Positions 21,315 through 33,870 are shown, numbered from the stretch's first letter. The stretch: 64,000 nt of DNA from Nocardioidaceae bacterium (GCA_030655315.1 JAURVT010000011.1:62001-126000); one strand, 5' to 3'. Made by a program: numbers and translations. The notes: generated from the letters alone by a model not told the origin.

Positions 21315-21357
21315 GGAATCGGCGTATGACCCTCGTGGACGGTCATACGCCGATTCC
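21315..21357. terminator. Hairpin between the dehydratase and the LysR gene
   Basis: Perfect 17-bp arms (GGAATCGGCGTATGACC at 21315-21331, complement at 21341-21357) around a 9-base loop, between convergent genes, without a T-tract. Probably a bidirectional terminator. Confidence 0.75.
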
Positions 21358-21425
21358 TCCGTCCGGCAGGGCCCACCGGCAGCCGTGAGCCGGTCGCCCA
21401 CCCGGGTGGCCGAGACCGAAGACCC

Positions 21426-22358
21426 TCACAGCAGCCGCAGGTCGTCCCCGAGCTCGTCGGCGCCCCAGGTGGTGAGGTGGACGGCGAGGACGGTCTGGAA
21501 GGCGACGGCCGACGCGGGGAGGCTGGCCTCGCGGCGGTAGGCGAGGGCGACGGTGCGCTCGAGGTGCGGGTGCTCGAGCGGGGTGCCGCGCAGGGTGGGC
21601 CGGGTGCGGAGCACCATGCTCGGCACGACGGCCAGGCCGATGCCGGCCTCGACGAACTGCAGCACCGCGTCCATCTCGCCGCCCTCGATGGCCAGGGTCG
21701 GCTCGAACCCCGCCGCGAGGCAGGCGGCGCGGGTACGCTCGCGAAGGTCGTAGCCCTCCCGGAACATCACCAGCGGACGGCCGCGGAGGTCCGCGACGGG
21801 CATCCGTGCCTGCGTCGTCGGGGCAGGGGCGTCGGCGGGGCTGGCGACGAGCAGGCTCTCGCGCAGGATCGGCGTGAGGTGCAGGTCGGGGTCGTCGCCC
21901 TGGGGGGAGTCGATCATCAGCGCGAGGTCGAGCTCGCCGCGGTGCAGGGCGGCCACCAGGTCGCGCGACCCGCCCTCGCGCACCTGGAGGTCGATCCCGG
22001 GGTACTCGGCGTGGAAGCGCGCGAGCGCGCCGGCCAGCAGCCCGGCGCACAGCGACGGGGTGCCGCCGAGCCGCAGCAGCCCGCGTCGCATGTCGCTCAC
22101 CTCGGCCACGGCCCGCTGGGCGGCCTCGACGTCGATCAGGATCCGCTGCGCCAGCGGCAGCAGGGCCTCGCCGGCGGCGGTGAGCGTGACGGCTCCGCGC
22201 TCGCGGTCGAGGAGCCGGGCGCCGAGGGTGTTCTCCAGGACCCTGACCTGCTTGGACAGGCTGGGCTGCGAGACCCCGGACAGCTCGGCCGCGCGGGTGA
22301 AGTGCCGGGTGCGCGCGACGGCGACGAAGTACGCGAGCTGGTGGATCTGCAGCGCCAT
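21426..22358 (-). CDS. LysR-family regulator, probably of sdhCAB
   Basis: 310-aa LysR regulator. The N-terminal HTH is QLAYFVAVARTRHFTRAAE, then SQPSLSKQVRVLENTLG (residues 7-45); the effector domain follows (LLRLGGTPSLCAGLLAGAL; LVMFREGYDLRERTRAAC). It is divergent from sdhC with 92 bases between starts, and ATAGCCAACGGCTAT with the T-N11-A pattern lies there, so autoregulation and control of succinate dehydrogenase are likely. The same LysR/sdh arrangement is common in actinobacteria. Effector unknown. Confidence 0.9.
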   Translation of the reverse strand: MALQIHQLAYFVAVARTRHFTRAAELSGVSQPSLSKQVRVLENTLGARLLDRERGAVTLTAAGEALLPLAQRILIDVEAAQRAVAEVSDMRRGLLRLGGTPSLCAGLLAGALARFHAEYPGIDLQVREGGSRDLVAALHRGELDLALMIDSPQGDDPDLHLTPILRESLLVASPADAPAPTTQARMPVADLRGRPLVMFREGYDLRERTRAACLAAGFEPTLAIEGGEMDAVLQFVEAGIGLAVVPSMVLRTRPTLRGTPLEHPHLERTVALAYRREASLPASAVAFQTVLAVHLTTWGADELGDDLRLL

Positions 22359-22378
22359 GGCCCGAGCCTACCCACTCG

Positions 22379-22393
22379 ATAGCCAACGGCTAT
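22379..22393. promoter_or_regulatory. LysR box between lysR and sdhC
   Basis: ATAGCCAACGGCTAT is a perfect 6-3-6 inverted repeat containing T-N11-A, the LysR-family consensus. It is 20 bases before the lysR start and about 58 bases before the sdhC start codon, a usual place for an activator site. Confidence 0.7.
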
Positions 22394-22438
22394 GAAAGGC
22401 GACCTCACTATGACTTAGCGGATCCGTCCGGCCGGACC

Positions 22439-22450
22439 TACTGTGGGGAG
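22439..22450 (+). promoter_or_regulatory. -10 element giving a leaderless sdhC transcript
   Basis: TACTGT (TANNNT) at 22439-22444 ends 6 bases before the GTG at 22451. No Shine-Dalgarno at a usable distance is present, because GGGGAG touches the start codon. The arrangement matches leaderless actinobacterial promoters. Confidence 0.55.
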
Positions 22451-23170
22451 GTGGCGATCAAGACTCTCTCCCCCCGCGCGCAGGCGAGCCGCTCGACGGT
22501 GGCGCTCAAGGCCCTGATGGCAGTCTCCGGGCTGATCATGGTCACGTACCTGTTGATCCACATGTACGGCAACCTGAAGTTCTTCCAGGGCCAGGAGCGC
22601 TTCGACTCCTACCTGGAGGGGCTGCGGAACATCCTGTACCCGTACCTGCCCCACGGCGGTGCGCTCTGGATCCTGCGCGTGGTGCTCCTCGGTGCGGTCA
22701 TCGCCCACGCCTACTCGGCCGTCGCCCTGTGGCGCCGGGCCCGCACGGCGAGCGCGCGCCAGGGAGCCAAGCGCTACCACTCGAACCAGAACCGTCGGGG
22801 CGTCCAGCGCTCCTACGCCTCGTTCACGCTGCGCTGGGGCGGGATCATCATCCTCGCCTTCATCGTCTTCCACATCCTGCACTTCACCGCGGGCGTCCTG
22901 CACCCGGGCGGCGACACCGACAGCAAGTACCAGGCGATGGTCAACAGCTTCTCGATCTGGTACGTCACGCTCGCCTACGTGGTCGCGATCCTGGCCGTCG
23001 GCTTCCACCTGCGCCACGGCCTGTGGAGCGCCTTCGCCACGCTCGGCGCCAACACCAGCACCAAGCGTCGCCGCAACCTCAACATCTTCGCGACGGTGCT
23101 CGCCGTCGTCATCGCGGGGGGCTTCCTCGTCCCGCCGCTGTCCATCGCCATCTTCGGCTACGGGAGCTGA
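22451..23170 (+). CDS. sdhC: Succinate dehydrogenase cytochrome b subunit
   Basis: 239-aa single-subunit membrane anchor of the cytochrome b558 type (B. subtilis/Wolinella class; no SdhD). Five hydrophobic segments are visible, with haem-ligand candidates in [42 protein letters not shown] and [13 protein letters not shown]. It holds two haems b and passes electrons to menaquinone. The GTG at 22451 is chosen because TACTGT lies 6 bases upstream and the N-terminus matches relatives ([19 protein letters not shown]). sdhA follows after one base. Confidence 0.93.
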   Translation: MAIKTLSPRAQASRSTVALKALMAVSGLIMVTYLLIHMYGNLKFFQGQERFDSYLEGLRNILYPYLPHGGALWILRVVLLGAVIAHAYSAVALWRRARTASARQGAKRYHSNQNRRGVQRSYASFTLRWGGIIILAFIVFHILHFTAGVLHPGGDTDSKYQAMVNSFSIWYVTLAYVVAILAVGFHLRHGLWSAFATLGANTSTKRRRNLNIFATVLAVVIAGGFLVPPLSIAIFGYGS

Positions 23171-23171
23171 C

Positions 23172-25123
<1,952 letters not shown>

Positions 25124-25127
<4 letters not shown>

Positions 25128-25870
25128 AGATCAACCTGCGGGTATGGCGACAGAAGAACCCCGAGATCGACGGCAAGATGGTCGACTACCAGCTCGACGA
25201 CGTGTCCGAGGACATGTCGTTCCTGGAGATGCTGGACGTGCTCAACGAGAGCCTCAGCGTCTCCGGCGAGGAGCCGGTGGCCTTCGACCACGACTGCCGC
25301 GAGGGCATCTGCGGCTCGTGCGGCGTCGTGATCAACGGCATCGCGCACGGCCCCGAGGTCACCACCACGTGCCAGCTGCACATGCGCAGCTTCGCCGACG
25401 GCGACACGATCGACGTCGAGCCGTGGCGCTCGGGCTCGTTCCCGGTGGTCAAGGACCTCGTGGTCGACCGCAGCTCGTTCGACCGGATCATCCAGGCCGG
25501 CGGCTACGTCAGCGCACCCACCGGCACCGCGCCCGACGCGCACGCCACCCCGGTGCCCAAGAAGGACGCCGACCACGCGTTCGACGCCGCCACCTGCATC
25601 GGCTGCGGCGCCTGCGTCGCGGCGTGCCCCAACGGCTCGGCGATGCTGTTCACGGCCGCGAAGATCACGCACCTCGGCCTGTTGCCCCAGGGCCAGCCCG
25701 AGCGCGACAGCCGTGTGATCGGCATGGTCGACCAGCACGACGCGGAGGGATTCGGCGGGTGCACCCAGATCGGCGAGTGCACCGCGGCGTGCCCGAAGGG
25801 CATCCCGCTGCACACCATCTCGCGACTCAACAAGGACCTCCTCGGAGCCCTCGCCCGCGGCGAGGGCTGA
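25124..25870 (+). CDS. sdhB: Succinate dehydrogenase iron-sulfur subunit
   Basis: 248-aa electron-transfer subunit with three clusters. The [2Fe-2S] site is [15 protein letters not shown] plus a later Cys (TTCQLHM), the [4Fe-4S] site starts [12 protein letters not shown] and the [3Fe-4S] site is [18 protein letters not shown] 25124 overlaps sdhA. It passes electrons from SdhA to the haems of SdhC. It ends the sdhCAB operon; the next gene starts with its own -10 element just after the stop. Confidence 0.97.
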
Positions 25871-25887
25871 CGGTCTAGCCTGTCGTG

Positions 25888-27063
25888 GTGCCCAGCCCCA
25901 GCGACCTCGTCAGCGCCGTCGACGCCCTGACACCCGACCTGCTGGAGCTGCGGCGGACGGTGCACGCGCACCCCGAGCTGTCCTGGCACGAGGAGCGCAC
26001 CACCGACGTGGTGTCGGCTTGGCTCGACAAGGGTCACGTCGCGCACGAGCGACTCGACGGCACCGGGATCGTCGCGGAGGTGGGCAGCGGGCAGGGCCCG
26101 CTGGTTGCGCTCCGGGCCGACCTCGACGCGTTGCCGGTCGACGACACCACCACCGACCCGTGGCGCTCGACGGTGCCCGGGGCCGCGCACGCCTGCGGGC
26201 ACGACGTGCACGTGGCCTCCCTCGTGGGGGCCGCGATGGCCCTGGCCGAGGTCGACCGCGTGTCGCCGCTCCCGGTCCGCGTGCGGCTCGTGTTCCAGCC
26301 GGCCGAGGAGATCATGCCCGGCGGCGCGCTCAAGCTGATCGCCGGCGGCGTGCTGCGCGGGGTGTCGCGCATCTTCGCGCTGCACTGTGACCCGTCCCTG
26401 GACGTCGGCCAGGTCGGTCTGCGCGAGGGCGCCATCACCGGCGCGTCCGACAAGATCCGCATCGTGCTCAACGGCCGCGGCGGGCACACGTCCCGTCCGC
26501 ACCTGACGCAGGACCTCACCTACGCCCTGGCCACGCTCGTCACCAGTCTGCCCGGGGTGCTCTCGCGACGCCTGGACCCCCGGGCCGGCGCCAGCATGGT
26601 GTGGGGGAGCGTCCACGCGGGCAACGTCCCCAACGTGATCCCGTCCACCGGCGAGATCTCCGGGACGCTGCGCATGCTCGACGTCAACGCCTGGCACGAG
26701 GCCGAGCACCTCGTCCGCGGGCTGATCGGCGACATCATCGCGCCCTACGGCGTCAGCGCGGACGTCACGTACGTCCGCGGCGTGCCGCCGGTGGTCAACG
26801 AGCACCGCTCCACCCAGCTGCTGCGCGAGGCCGTCACCTCGGCGATCGGCCCGAGCGCCGTCGCGCCGACCTCGCAGAGCCTCGGCGGCGAGGACTTCGC
26901 GTGGTACGTCGAGTCCGTGCCCGGGGCGATGGGCCGCCTCGGCACCCGCACGCCCGACGGCCCCACGTTCGACCTGCACCAGGGCAACCTGCGGGTCGAC
27001 GAGCGCGCCGTCGCCATCGGGGCCAAGGTGCTCGCGACGGCCGCGCTCACCTCGCAGGCCTGA
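25888..27063 (+). CDS. M20-family amidohydrolase (AmiA/AmiB-like)
   Basis: 391-aa metallo-amidohydrolase of the M20D group (hippurate/IAA-amino acid/N-acyl amino acid hydrolases). The metal site shows HACGHDVHVASL near residue 105 and VFQPAEEIMPGGALKLI near 140; IFALHCDPSLDVGQVG and SLGGEDFAWYVE complete it. Substrate unknown. GTG 25888 is preferred over GTG 25885 because TAGCCT (25876-25881) ends 6 bases before it, giving a leaderless start. In M. tuberculosis two genes of this family (amiA1, amiB1) sit near lpdA and punA in the related region. Confidence 0.87.
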   Translation: MPSPSDLVSAVDALTPDLLELRRTVHAHPELSWHEERTTDVVSAWLDKGHVAHERLDGTGIVAEVGSGQGPLVALRADLDALPVDDTTTDPWRSTVPGAAHACGHDVHVASLVGAAMALAEVDRVSPLPVRVRLVFQPAEEIMPGGALKLIAGGVLRGVSRIFALHCDPSLDVGQVGLREGAITGASDKIRIVLNGRGGHTSRPHLTQDLTYALATLVTSLPGVLSRRLDPRAGASMVWGSVHAGNVPNVIPSTGEISGTLRMLDVNAWHEAEHLVRGLIGDIIAPYGVSADVTYVRGVPPVVNEHRSTQLLREAVTSAIGPSAVAPTSQSLGGEDFAWYVESVPGAMGRLGTRTPDGPTFDLHQGNLRVDERAVAIGAKVLATAALTSQA

Positions 27064-27133
27064 CCTGAGCCGACCCGAGGTCACAGTCTCGTATCGAGTG
27101 CCTTCGAGACCCCGGAGCGAAACATCGAGCGTC

Positions 27134-27190
27134 TAGAGTCTGGGTCGCCGGGGGACCTTCCCGGCCCACCTCCACACGCACTCCAAGGAG
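27134..27190 (+). promoter_or_regulatory. -10 element and ribosome-binding site for the nucleoside importer operon
   Basis: TAGAGT (27134-27139) is a TANNNT -10 element, which places the start of transcription near 27146. AAGGAG at 27185-27190 is 5 bases before a TTG at 27196 and decides that start. This leader is about 50 bases, unlike the leaderless neighbours. Bases 27064-27133 show nothing else clear. Confidence 0.45.
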
Positions 27191-27195
27191 TCACG

Positions 27196-28260
27196 TTGCG
27201 CCGACTCAGCACGTTCGCCGCCGCCGGGATCACCGCTTCCGCGTTGCTCCTCACCGCCTGCGGGACCAACGCCGACACGAGCTCGGACGAGGGCTCCGCC
27301 AGCGCCTCGTCCGGGGGCAGCGGCGACCTCAAGGTCGCCCTGGCCTACGACGTCGGCGGCCGCGGCGACAAGTCCTTCAACGACGCCGCCTACGCGGGTC
27401 TGCAGGAGGCCAAGAAGGCCGCCGAGTTCGAGTCCACCGAGGGCGAGGCGTCGACCGACGAGGACGAGGCCACCCGCGAGAACCGTCTGCGCGGCTTCGC
27501 CGACGACGGCTACAACGTCGTCGTGGGCGTCGGCTTCGCCTACAGCGAGTCGGTCAACGCCGTCGCACCGGACTACCCCGACGTGAACTTCGCCATCATC
27601 GACGGGTTCGACCCCGACGAGGAGGAGAACGCCAACGTCGCGTACCTGACCTTCGCCGAGGAGCAGGGCTCCTTCCTGGTCGGTGCCGCGGCCGCGCTGC
27701 AGACCGAGTCCGACCAGATCGGCTTCGTGGGCGGCGTCAACAACGCGCTGATCCAGAAGTTCGAGGCGGGCTACGTCGCCGGTGCCAAGGAGGTCAACCC
27801 CGACATCGACGTCGCCGTGACCTACCTCGAGGAGACCGACGTCAGCGGCTTCAATGCTCCCGACGACGGTCAGGCCGCCGCCACCGCCATGTACGACGAC
27901 GGCGCCGACATCGTCTACCACGCCTCGGGCGCCTCGGGCGCGGGCGTGTTCGACGCCGCGACGCAGGCCGACAAGTTCGCCATCGGCGTCGACTCCGACC
28001 AGTGGCAGAGCGCCAGCGCGGAGCAGAAGCCCCACATCATGACCTCGATGCTCAAGCGCGTCGACGTCGCGACGAAGGACTTCATCGCCTCGGTCGAGAG
28101 CGGCTCGCCGCAGACCGGCTACACGACGTTCGACCTCAAGGCCGACGGCGTGGGCTACTCCACCTCGGGCGACCTGCTGACCGCCGACACGATCAGCCAG
28201 CTCGACGGCTTCAAGCAGCAGATCGTCGACGGCGACATCAAGGTGCCGACCGCTCCCTGA
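27196..28260 (+). CDS. BMP-family nucleoside-binding lipoprotein
   Basis: 354-aa basic-membrane-protein (BmpA/PnrA) type binding protein for an ABC importer. The signal peptide ends LLLTACGT with the lipid-modified Cys at residue 22, followed by a Ser/Gly/Asp-rich linker. The mature part has VALAYDVGGRGDKSFNDAA (residues 47-65, the BMP signature), VGFVGGVNNALIQKFEAG and IVYHASGASGAGVFDAA. Studied relatives bind purine or pyrimidine nucleosides. TTG 27196 is set by AAGGAG. It is followed by a hairpin and a 16-bp tandem repeat, then the ATPase and two permeases, with salvage enzymes beyond. Confidence 0.92.
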   Translation: MRRLSTFAAAGITASALLLTACGTNADTSSDEGSASASSGGSGDLKVALAYDVGGRGDKSFNDAAYAGLQEAKKAAEFESTEGEASTDEDEATRENRLRGFADDGYNVVVGVGFAYSESVNAVAPDYPDVNFAIIDGFDPDEEENANVAYLTFAEEQGSFLVGAAAALQTESDQIGFVGGVNNALIQKFEAGYVAGAKEVNPDIDVAVTYLEETDVSGFNAPDDGQAAATAMYDDGADIVYHASGASGAGVFDAATQADKFAIGVDSDQWQSASAEQKPHIMTSMLKRVDVATKDFIASVESGSPQTGYTTFDLKADGVGYSTSGDLLTADTISQLDGFKQQIVDGDIKVPTAP

Positions 28261-28279
28261 CGCAGGGCCGAGCACCCGG

Positions 28280-28309
28280 ACCCGGGGTCGTCGCGAGACG
28301 GCCCCGGGT
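28280..28309 (+). terminator. Hairpin between the binding-protein gene and the ATPase gene
   Basis: ACCCGGGG-T-CGTC and GACG-G-CCCCGGGT arms closed by GCGA. Placed right after the binding-protein gene, it could let most transcripts stop there so that the binding protein is made in excess, as in many ABC importer operons. No T-tract. Confidence 0.55.
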
Positions 28310-28314
28310 CACTC

Positions 28315-28362
28315 ATGATCAGCGTCACTCATGATCAGCGTCAGTCGCGATCAGCGTCAGTC
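28315..28362 (+). repeat. Three 16-bp tandem repeats before the nucleoside ATPase gene
   Basis: ATGATCAGCGTCACTC (28315-28330), ATGATCAGCGTCAGTC (28331-28346) and GCGATCAGCGTCAGTC (28347-28362) differ at one to three positions; half units flank both ends (GTCACTC before, GTGA after). They fill the space between the hairpin and the ATPase leader. They could be protein-binding sites or a slippage tract; no role is known to me. Confidence 0.8.
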
Positions 28363-28394
28363 GTGAACAGAAGTACCTCGACCTGGGAGAGCCC

Positions 28395-29905
<1,511 letters not shown>

Positions 29906-29909
<4 letters not shown>

Positions 29910-30997
29910 TCCGCCGGGGCTTCTTCTCGCTCCTGCCCGCGGTCGTGGCGGTGGTGCTCGCCATGGTCGTCACCGGCCTGGTCATCGCGCTCACCGGCGG
30001 CTCGGCGGGTCAGTTCTACTCCACGATCCTCTCCGTGCCGATCCCGCGCGTGTCGGTGACGATCGTCAACCAGACCGCGATGATCGCGATCTCGGCGTTC
30101 GCCGCCGCCATCGCGTTCCGGATGAACCTGTTCAACATCGGGGTGGAGGGCCAGTACATCGCCGGCAGCTGCGCCGGTGCCTTCTTCGCCGGGTCCGGGC
30201 TCGTCGCGGGCCCCGCGGTGATCCCCGCGACGCTCGTGGTCGCGGTCGTCGCCGGAGCCGCCTGGGCGAGCATCGGCGGCTTCCTGCTCGTCGGTCGCGG
30301 CGTCAGCGAGGTGATCTCGGCGATCATGCTCAACTACGTCGCGCTCACCATGGCCGGCTACCTGGTCAACCGCTACGGCGTCGCCAGCGGCTACACGTTC
30401 ACGACCAACCCGCTCGAGCTGAACCAGCAGCCCGTCGGCTTCCAGGTGGTCGACGGGCCGTACCAGGTCTGGGCGCTCGCGATCATCGCCGTGCTCGTGG
30501 CCATCGGGTACTGGGTGCTGATCAACCACACCCGCTTCGGCTTCGACCTGCGCGCCAGCGGCGCGTCGTCGACCGCGGCCGCGGCCAGCGGCGTCGACGC
30601 CAAGAAGATGACGCTGATCGCGATGGCGCTGTCCGGCGGCGTCGCGGGCCTGGTCTGGATGCCCGCGTTCTTCGGCTCGGTGCACAAGTTCGGCATCCCC
30701 GAGAACTTCCAGAGCGGTCTGGGCTTCACCGGTCTCGCGGTGGCGCTGCTCGGGCGCAACCGGTCGATCGGCATCCTGGTCGGCTCGCTGCTCTTCGCCT
30801 TCCTGTCGGCGCAGTCCAACGACCTGCAGTCGGTGGGCGTCGCGCCCGAGATCATCTCGATCACCCAGGGCGTCGTCGTCCTCGCGGTGGTCGTCGCGTA
30901 CGAGATCGTCCGCCGCCTGCAGATCAGGCGCGAGCAGGAGAGCGTCGCCCGCGAGCTCGCCTCGGCCCGCCCGACCGCCGAGGAGGCGAGCCGATGA
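29906..30997 (+). CDS. Nucleoside ABC importer permease 1 (NupB-like)
   Basis: 363-aa inner-membrane permease of the BPD_transp_2 family with about 8-9 hydrophobic segments. AFRMNLFNIGVEGQYIAGS (residues 71-89) carries the family's conserved N-[IV]G-x-EGQ element, and IMLNYVALTMAGYLVN is a typical mid-protein helix. ATG 29906 overlaps the ATPase stop, and the next permease overlaps its end, so the subunits are made together. It pairs with permease 2 to form the channel. Confidence 0.92.
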
Positions 30998-32244
30998 GCA
31001 CGACCACCACGACCCCGCGGTCGGACTCCCGGATCCGCACCTTCCAGCACGCGTGGCTGCTGCTCGCGCTGGTCGCGGTCGTCACCGTCGCCCTGGTCCG
31101 CGTCGTCACCGGCGCCGACCAGCTCACCGCGACGGGCACGCTGCGCGCGATGATCCTGTCGGCCTGCCCGATCCTGCTGGCCGCCCTGGGCGGCCTGTGG
31201 GCCGAGCGTGCCGGCGTCGTCAACATCGGGCTCGAGGGCCAGATGCTGCTCGGCACCTGGGGGGCGGCGTTCCTGGCCTACCACGCCGGTCCGTACGCCG
31301 GCGTCCTCGGCGCGGCCGCGATGGGCCTGCTCGGCGCGCTGCTGCACGCCGTCGCCACCGTCACGTTCGGCGTCGACCACATCGTGTCCGGCGTCGCGGT
31401 CAACATCATCGGCCTGGGAGCCATCGGGTTCCTCGCGAAGGCCTACTTCAACGACCTCGAGGGCGGCGGCCCGCGCAACCTGTCGGGCTACCAGACGCTC
31501 CCGCGCGTCACCGTGCCCGGCGTCTCCGACGGCGCCGCCTGGCTGGCCGACCGGCACGTCTTCGGGATCTCGGACGTCGCGGCGCTGGTCGCCGCGGCCA
31601 CCACCGGCGTGTCCCTGCTGACGGTGCTCGTCGTCGTCCTCGTCGCGGCGAGCGCCTACATCCTGTGGCGCACCCCCTTCGGCCTGCGCCTGCGCTCGTG
31701 CGGCGAGGCGCCCGAGGCCGCCGAGACCCTCGGCGTCAACGTCATCCGCTACAAGTACGTCGCGGTCCTCGTCTCCGGCGCGCTCGCGGGCCTCGGCGGC
31801 GCCTACTTGACGATGGTCTCGTCCAGCTCGTTCACCGTGGGCCAGACCAACGGCACCGGCTACATCGGCCTGGCCGCGATGATCTTCGGCAACTGGCGGC
31901 CCGGCGGCATCGTCACCGCGTCGCTGATGTTCGGCTACACCGACGGCGTCAGCCTGCTGCCGTCGGGCGGCATCGTCGTGCACGCGCTGCTCCTGCTGAT
32001 CACCCTCGTGCTCGCCGCGCTCGCGCTGTGGCGCCTGCGCCAGGGGAACCTGAGGTCGGCCCTCACCATCGGCGTCATCGCCGTGGCCGTGCTCGTCTGG
32101 TACCTCAGCACCGACAGCGTCCCCCGCGCGTTCGTGGGCATGACGCCGTACGTCATCACGCTGTTCGTGCTGGCGGTGGCCTCGCAGCGCCTGCGCATGC
32201 CCGCGGCCGACGGCAAGCCGTACCGGAAGGGCCAGGCGGGGTAG
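30994..32244 (+). CDS. Nucleoside ABC importer permease 2 (NupC-like)
   Basis: 416-aa permease related to permease 1. ERAGVVNIGLEGQMLLGTWG near residues 70-89 is the shared motif; DHIVSGVAVNIIGLGAIGFLAK and ASSAYILWRTPFGLRLRSCGE-like segments (the coupling loop near residue 222) follow. It has a longer C-terminal part with three extra helices beyond the usual length. It overlaps permease 1. The cdd gene starts 11 bases after its stop but has its own -10 element. Confidence 0.92.
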   Translation: MSTTTTTPRSDSRIRTFQHAWLLLALVAVVTVALVRVVTGADQLTATGTLRAMILSACPILLAALGGLWAERAGVVNIGLEGQMLLGTWGAAFLAYHAGPYAGVLGAAAMGLLGALLHAVATVTFGVDHIVSGVAVNIIGLGAIGFLAKAYFNDLEGGGPRNLSGYQTLPRVTVPGVSDGAAWLADRHVFGISDVAALVAAATTGVSLLTVLVVVLVAASAYILWRTPFGLRLRSCGEAPEAAETLGVNVIRYKYVAVLVSGALAGLGGAYLTMVSSSSFTVGQTNGTGYIGLAAMIFGNWRPGGIVTASLMFGYTDGVSLLPSGGIVVHALLLLITLVLAALALWRLRQGNLRSALTIGVIAVAVLVWYLSTDSVPRAFVGMTPYVITLFVLAVASQRLRMPAADGKPYRKGQAG

Positions 32245-32254
32245 GTTGCCCGGT

Positions 32255-32662
32255 GTGGACGCTCTTCCCGAGACCGGCCCCTGGCCGGACCTGCACGCTC
32301 GGGCGACCGAGGTCATGGGTCGCGCCTACGCCCCCTACTCCGACTTCCAGGTCGGGGTGGCCGGGCTCGTCGACGACGGGCGCGTCGTGGTCGGCTGCAA
32401 CGTCGAGAACGCCGCGTACGGGGTCGCCCTGTGCGCCGAGTGCGGCATGGTCTCGGCCCTGCACGCCGGTGGCGGCGGCCGGCTGACGCACGTCGTGTGC
32501 GTCGACCGAGCCGGCGCCCTCCTGATGCCGTGCGGCCGGTGCCGCCAGCTGCTGTGGGAGAACGGCGGGCCGACCTGCGAGATCGCCACCCCGCGCGGCG
32601 TCCGTCCGATGTCCGAGGTGCTGCCCGACGCGTTCGGCGCCGACGACCTGGCCACCCGATGA
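32255..32662 (+). CDS. cdd: Cytidine deaminase
   Basis: 135-aa zinc enzyme converting cytidine and deoxycytidine to uridine forms. The HAE-type site is replaced by the Cys variant CAECGMVSAL as in Gram-positive Cdd, with PCGRCRQLL supplying the other zinc ligands; NVENAAYGVALCAE precedes. The GTG at 32255 is preferred to a TTG at 32246 because TAGGTT (32242-32247) lies 7 bases before the GTG and overlaps the TTG codon. The gene follows the nucleoside importer directly, and its stop overlaps the P450 ATG. Confidence 0.95.
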   Translation: MDALPETGPWPDLHARATEVMGRAYAPYSDFQVGVAGLVDDGRVVVGCNVENAAYGVALCAECGMVSALHAGGGGRLTHVVCVDRAGALLMPCGRCRQLLWENGGPTCEIATPRGVRPMSEVLPDAFGADDLATR

Positions 32663-33870
32663 GCACCACGGCCACCCTCGCCACCGACGTCGACCTCACC
32701 GACCCGGCGTTCGTCGCCGACCCGTACCCGGTGCTCGCGGACCTTCGCGCGCTCGGCCCGGTGGTGCGCCACGAGGCGCGCGGCACCTGGCTGGCGACGT
32801 CGCACGCCTCGGTGAGCGCCGTGCTGCGCGACCGCGCGTTCGGCCGGGTCTGGACCGACCACGAGCCCGCGGCGCAGATGGCACCGTTCAACGCCCTGCA
32901 CCGCCACCAGATGATGGAGAACGAGCCCCCGCAGCACACCCGGCTGCGGCGGCTCGTGGCCGGGGCGTTCGGCCGCGGCCACGTCGAGCGGATGCGTCCG
33001 CGCGTGCACGCCCTGACCACCCGTCTCCTCGACGAGTTCGACGGCCCGGTCGTCGACGTCGTCGGGGCGTACGCCGAGCCGCTGCCGGTGCTCGTCATCG
33101 CCGACCTGCTCGGGGTGCCGGGGGAGGACCACGAGCTGCTGCGCGACTGGTCGCAGGCCATCGTGCGGATGTACGAGCACGACGTCGACGCCCCCACGCG
33201 GGACGCGGCCGTGGCCGCCAGCACGGCGTTCTCGGACTACGTGCGCGCGTTCGTCGCCGAGCGACGCGGCGACCCGCGCGACGACCTCGTCACCGACCTG
33301 ATCGCGGCCACCGACGAGGGCGGCCGGCTCAGCGAGGACGAGCTGGTCGCGTCCGTCGTCCTGCTGCTGAACGCCGGGCACGAGGCCTCGGTCAACGCGT
33401 TCGGCAACGGGCTCGCGGCGCTGCTGGCCCGCCCCGACCAGCTGGCGCGGGTCACCTCCGGCGAGGTGCCCGTCGCGGTGGCGCTGGAGGAGCTGCTGCG
33501 CTTCGACGCGCCGCTGCAGCTGTTCGAGCGCACCTGCCTGCGCGACACCGAGGTGCTCGGCACCCCGGTCGCGGCGGGCGAGACGGTCGCCTGCCTGATG
33601 GGCTCGGCGAACCGCGACGAGGCCGTCTTCGCCGCCGCCGACGAGCTCGACGTCGCCCGCGACCCCAATCCGCACGTCGGGTTCGGCATGGGCGTGCACT
33701 TCTGCCTGGGTGCGCCGCTGGCCCGCCTCGAGCTGCAGATCTCGCTCGGCGAGCTGCTGGACCGCCACCCCGACCTGCGCGCGACGGCCCACGCGCCCCG
33801 TCGTCCCACCTTCGTCCTGCGCGGCCTCGAGCACCTGGACGTCACCCTGACCGGAGGACCCCACCCGTGA
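32659..33870 (+). CDS. Cytochrome P450
   Basis: 403-aa soluble bacterial P450. The haem-binding loop is FGMGVHFCLGAPLAR with the thiolate at Cys349; ExxR is Glu278-Arg281. The I-helix reads NAGHEASVN (A239 G240 H241 E242 A243 S244), so the common oxygen-activating Thr is Ala, as in P450eryF (CYP107A1), where substrate groups help. The sequence looks CYP107-like. It overlaps cdd (ATGA) and is overlapped by deoA (GTGA), so it is co-translated with nucleoside enzymes; no P450 step is known in that pathway. Redox partners could include the Rieske-system ferredoxin, but nothing shows it. Confidence 0.9.
   Translation: MSTTATLATDVDLTDPAFVADPYPVLADLRALGPVVRHEARGTWLATSHASVSAVLRDRAFGRVWTDHEPAAQMAPFNALHRHQMMENEPPQHTRLRRLVAGAFGRGHVERMRPRVHALTTRLLDEFDGPVVDVVGAYAEPLPVLVIADLLGVPGEDHELLRDWSQAIVRMYEHDVDAPTRDAAVAASTAFSDYVRAFVAERRGDPRDDLVTDLIAATDEGGRLSEDELVASVVLLLNAGHEASVNAFGNGLAALLARPDQLARVTSGEVPVAVALEELLRFDAPLQLFERTCLRDTEVLGTPVAAGETVACLMGSANRDEAVFAAADELDVARDPNPHVGFGMGVHFCLGAPLARLELQISLGELLDRHPDLRATAHAPRRPTFVLRGLEHLDVTLTGGPHP

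Noticed and set aside
28315-28362. Possible CRISPR or phage attachment site
   Set aside because: Direct 16-bp tandem units without spacers; no integrase gene nearby.
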